7,030 bases of DNA from Betaproteobacteria bacterium (GTDB taxonomy: Bacteria > Pseudomonadota > Gammaproteobacteria > Burkholderiales > SG8-39), in NCBI GenBank assembly GCA_005881355.1, contig VBDM01000127.1:2626-9655 (forward strand), written 5' to 3'. How positions within the stretch are numbered: position 1 is the first letter of the stretch; each line of letters begins with the position of its first letter. Shown piece after piece: positions 5,857 through 7,030 of this stretch. Made by a program: the position numbers and the translations under genes. The notes under the pieces are model-generated. The model searched no databases and was not told the origin of the DNA. It was given only the letters and a program-made list of their open reading frames with translations.

Positions 5857-7030
5857 CTAGTGCCCTCCTTCGGAAGCCGGGTCGCCGGCCAGAGCCTGCA
5901 CGACGCGCTCCATGTGCATGAAGCGCGAGCCTTTCACGAGCACCGTGGTCTGCGGCCGCAGTTCCTCCCGCGCCGCCGCGATCAGCTCTTCGACCGCGGC
6001 GAAGTGCCGGGCCCCTTTCCCGAAGGCCTCGACGGCGGCGCGGCACAGCGCCCCCGTCGCATACAGGCGATCGATGCCGCGCTCGCGCGCGTAGGCGCCG
6101 ATCTCCCGGTGGAATTCCGCTCCCTGCTCGCCCACTTCCCCCATGTCGCCGAGCAGGAGGAGCTTCGCGCCGCAATGCGCCGCGAGCACGTCGATCGCGG
6201 CTCGCACCGAATCCGGATTCGCGTTGTAGCTGTCGTCGATGAGCTTCGCTCCCGAGCGGCCGGTTCGGCGCTGCATGCGTCCGCCGACCGGATGGAACGC
6301 CGCGAGGCCCCGCGCGACCGCTTCGAGCCCCGCACCCGCCGCCAGGGCGCACGCCGCCGCGGCGCAGACGTTCAGCGCGTTGTGGCGGCCGTCGGCGTGC
6401 AGCTCTATCCTTGCCGCGCCCTCTGGAGCGAGCAGCTCGATCTCGCTTCCGAAATGCGTGAACTCGTGGCGGCCGCTCACCTGCGCGGGCCGGTCGATGC
6501 CGAAGTCGCGGACGCGCCTGCCGGCGAGAAGCCCGCGCCAATAACCGGCGAAGTCGTCGTCGGCGTTGATCACGCCGACGCCGTCGGGCCGCAGCGACGC
6601 GAATACCGCGCCGTGCTCGCGCGCGACTTCGGCGACGCCGTTCATGAACTCCTGGTGCTCCCGCTGGGCGTTGTTGATGAGCGCCACCGTCGGGCTCGCG
6701 ATCGCGGCGAGCGTGGCGGTCTCCCCGGGATGATTCACCCCCAGCTCGACCACCGCCGCGCGGTGGTTTTGGCGGAGCCTGAGCAGTGTCAACGGAAGGC
6801 CGATGTCGTTGTTGAGATTTCCCTCGGTCGCGAGCGCGTGCGCCTCCCCGAAGTGCGCCCGCAAGATCGCCGCGATCATTTCCCTGACCGTGGTCTTGCC
6901 GTTCGAGCCGCTGACCGCGACGAGCGGGATGTCGAAGCGACCGCGCCAGTGCGCCGCGAGCCGTCCCAGCGCACGGCGCGTGTCGTCGACCACGAGCAAC
7001 GGCAACCCCGGGTCCCCGATCCCCGCCCCC
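5857..7030 (-). CDS. murF: UDP-MurNAc-tripeptide:D-Ala-D-Ala ligase MurF, 5' end cut off by window edge
   Basis: Cytoplasmic ATP-dependent Mur ligase that joins D-alanyl-D-alanine to UDP-MurNAc-tripeptide, the last soluble step of peptidoglycan precursor synthesis. The frame stays open to the right edge, giving 390 residues; family members are usually about 450, so roughly the first 60 to 80 residues (part of the uridine-binding N-terminal domain) are missing. A TTG at 7003-7005 could be mistaken for a start, but coding continues upstream of it (GIGDPG before LPLLVVDDTR), as expected for an internal MurF segment. Visible motifs: P-loop GSNGKTT beginning at 6909, EGNLNNDIGLPLTLLRL, VVELGVNHPGE, NNAQREHQEFMNG, the GRHNALN junction of the central domain, IDDSYNANPDSV and LLLGDMGEVGEQG of the C-terminal domain, and a terminal VLVKGSRFMHME. 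The stop TAG directly abuts the mraY start, so the two are probably translationally coupled. Identity is very secure from motifs and position. Confidence 0.97.
   Translation of the reverse strand, partial: GAGIGDPGLPLLVVDDTRRALGRLAAHWRGRFDIPLVAVSGSNGKTTVREMIAAILRAHFGEAHALATEGNLNNDIGLPLTLLRLRQNHRAAVVELGVNHPGETATLAAIASPTVALINNAQREHQEFMNGVAEVAREHGAVFASLRPDGVGVINADDDFAGYWRGLLAGRRVRDFGIDRPAQVSGRHEFTHFGSEIELLAPEGAARIELHADGRHNALNVCAAAACALAAGAGLEAVARGLAAFHPVGGRMQRRTGRSGAKLIDDSYNANPDSVRAAIDVLAAHCGAKLLLLGDMGEVGEQGAEFHREIGAYARERGIDRLYATGALCRAAVEAFGKGARHFAAVEELIAAAREELRPQTTVLVKGSRFMHMERVVQALAGDPASEGGH
5864..5870 (-). promoter_or_regulatory. Strong Shine-Dalgarno for mraY inside the murF 3' end
   Basis: AAGGAGG on the minus strand, followed by seven bases (GCACTAG) and then the mraY ATG. 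It lies within the last codons of murF, and the TAG of murF is the last triplet before the ATG. This fixes the mraY start and suggests that ribosomes finishing murF reinitiate directly on mraY. Confidence 0.85.

Larger units (their letters stand above)
1..7030 (-). other. dcw operon segment murF-mraY-murD-ftsW-murG-murC
   Basis: All six genes are co-directional and either overlap, abut or are seven bases apart, so they are almost certainly one transcript. No inverted repeat followed by a T-run was noticed at any junction, and there is no intergenic space for a terminator. The order is the conserved proteobacterial one, which predicts ftsI-murE upstream (beyond 7030) and ddl-ftsQ-ftsA-ftsZ downstream (below position 1). 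Confidence 0.93.

Noticed and set aside
4958..6541. A 527-codon minus-strand frame across mraY and murF
   Set aside because: It is a shadow in another phase of murF and mraY. The product is Arg-rich with no family motifs, while the correct phases give clear MurF and MraY.
5857..7005. murF starting at the TTG at 7005
   Set aside because: The frame stays open to the window edge and the residues before the TTG continue the MurF sequence; a start there would remove most of the N-terminal domain.

Overview
The window is a segment of the bacterial division and cell wall (dcw) cluster, read entirely from the minus strand. In transcription order (high to low coordinate) it holds murF (5' end outside the window), mraY, murD, ftsW, murG and murC (3' end outside the window). 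This is the canonical proteobacterial order. The DNA is GC-rich. The protein details (an MraY with about 23 residues more than the E. coli protein in its middle, the 'LYAADYTVRK' stretch of FtsW, and 'FQPHRYTRTRDLF' in MurC) suggest a betaproteobacterium. That placement comes from remembered family resemblance, not from a search.

Layout: murF occupies 5857-7030, mraY 4719-5856, murD 3337-4722, ftsW 2193-3353, murG 1127-2185 and murC 1-1130. Packing is extremely tight. The murF stop abuts the mraY ATG (TAGATG), mraY/murD and murG/murC overlap by GTGA, murD/ftsW overlap by 17 bases, and ftsW and murG are 7 bases apart. No non-coding stretch is longer than 7 bases, so there is no room for an internal terminator or for intergenic RNA genes. 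I see no mobile elements, CRISPR arrays or tRNAs. The promoter must lie upstream, beyond the right edge.

The genes work as one pathway. MurC and MurD add L-Ala and D-Glu to UDP-MurNAc, and MurF adds D-Ala-D-Ala to finish the pentapeptide. MraY moves phospho-MurNAc-pentapeptide to undecaprenyl phosphate (lipid I), MurG adds GlcNAc (lipid II), and FtsW polymerises lipid II into septal glycan. MurE, which would act before MurF, is expected just beyond the right edge. Ddl and FtsQ are expected beyond the left edge.

The one real anomaly is in mraY. Its reading frame breaks at about position 5049, where some 17 bases appear to be missing from a conserved membrane segment. The break separates the first two catalytic aspartates from the third aspartate and the HHH motif. 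Because mraY is normally an essential single-copy gene, an assembly or sequencing error is the leading explanation. I found no previously undescribed system here.
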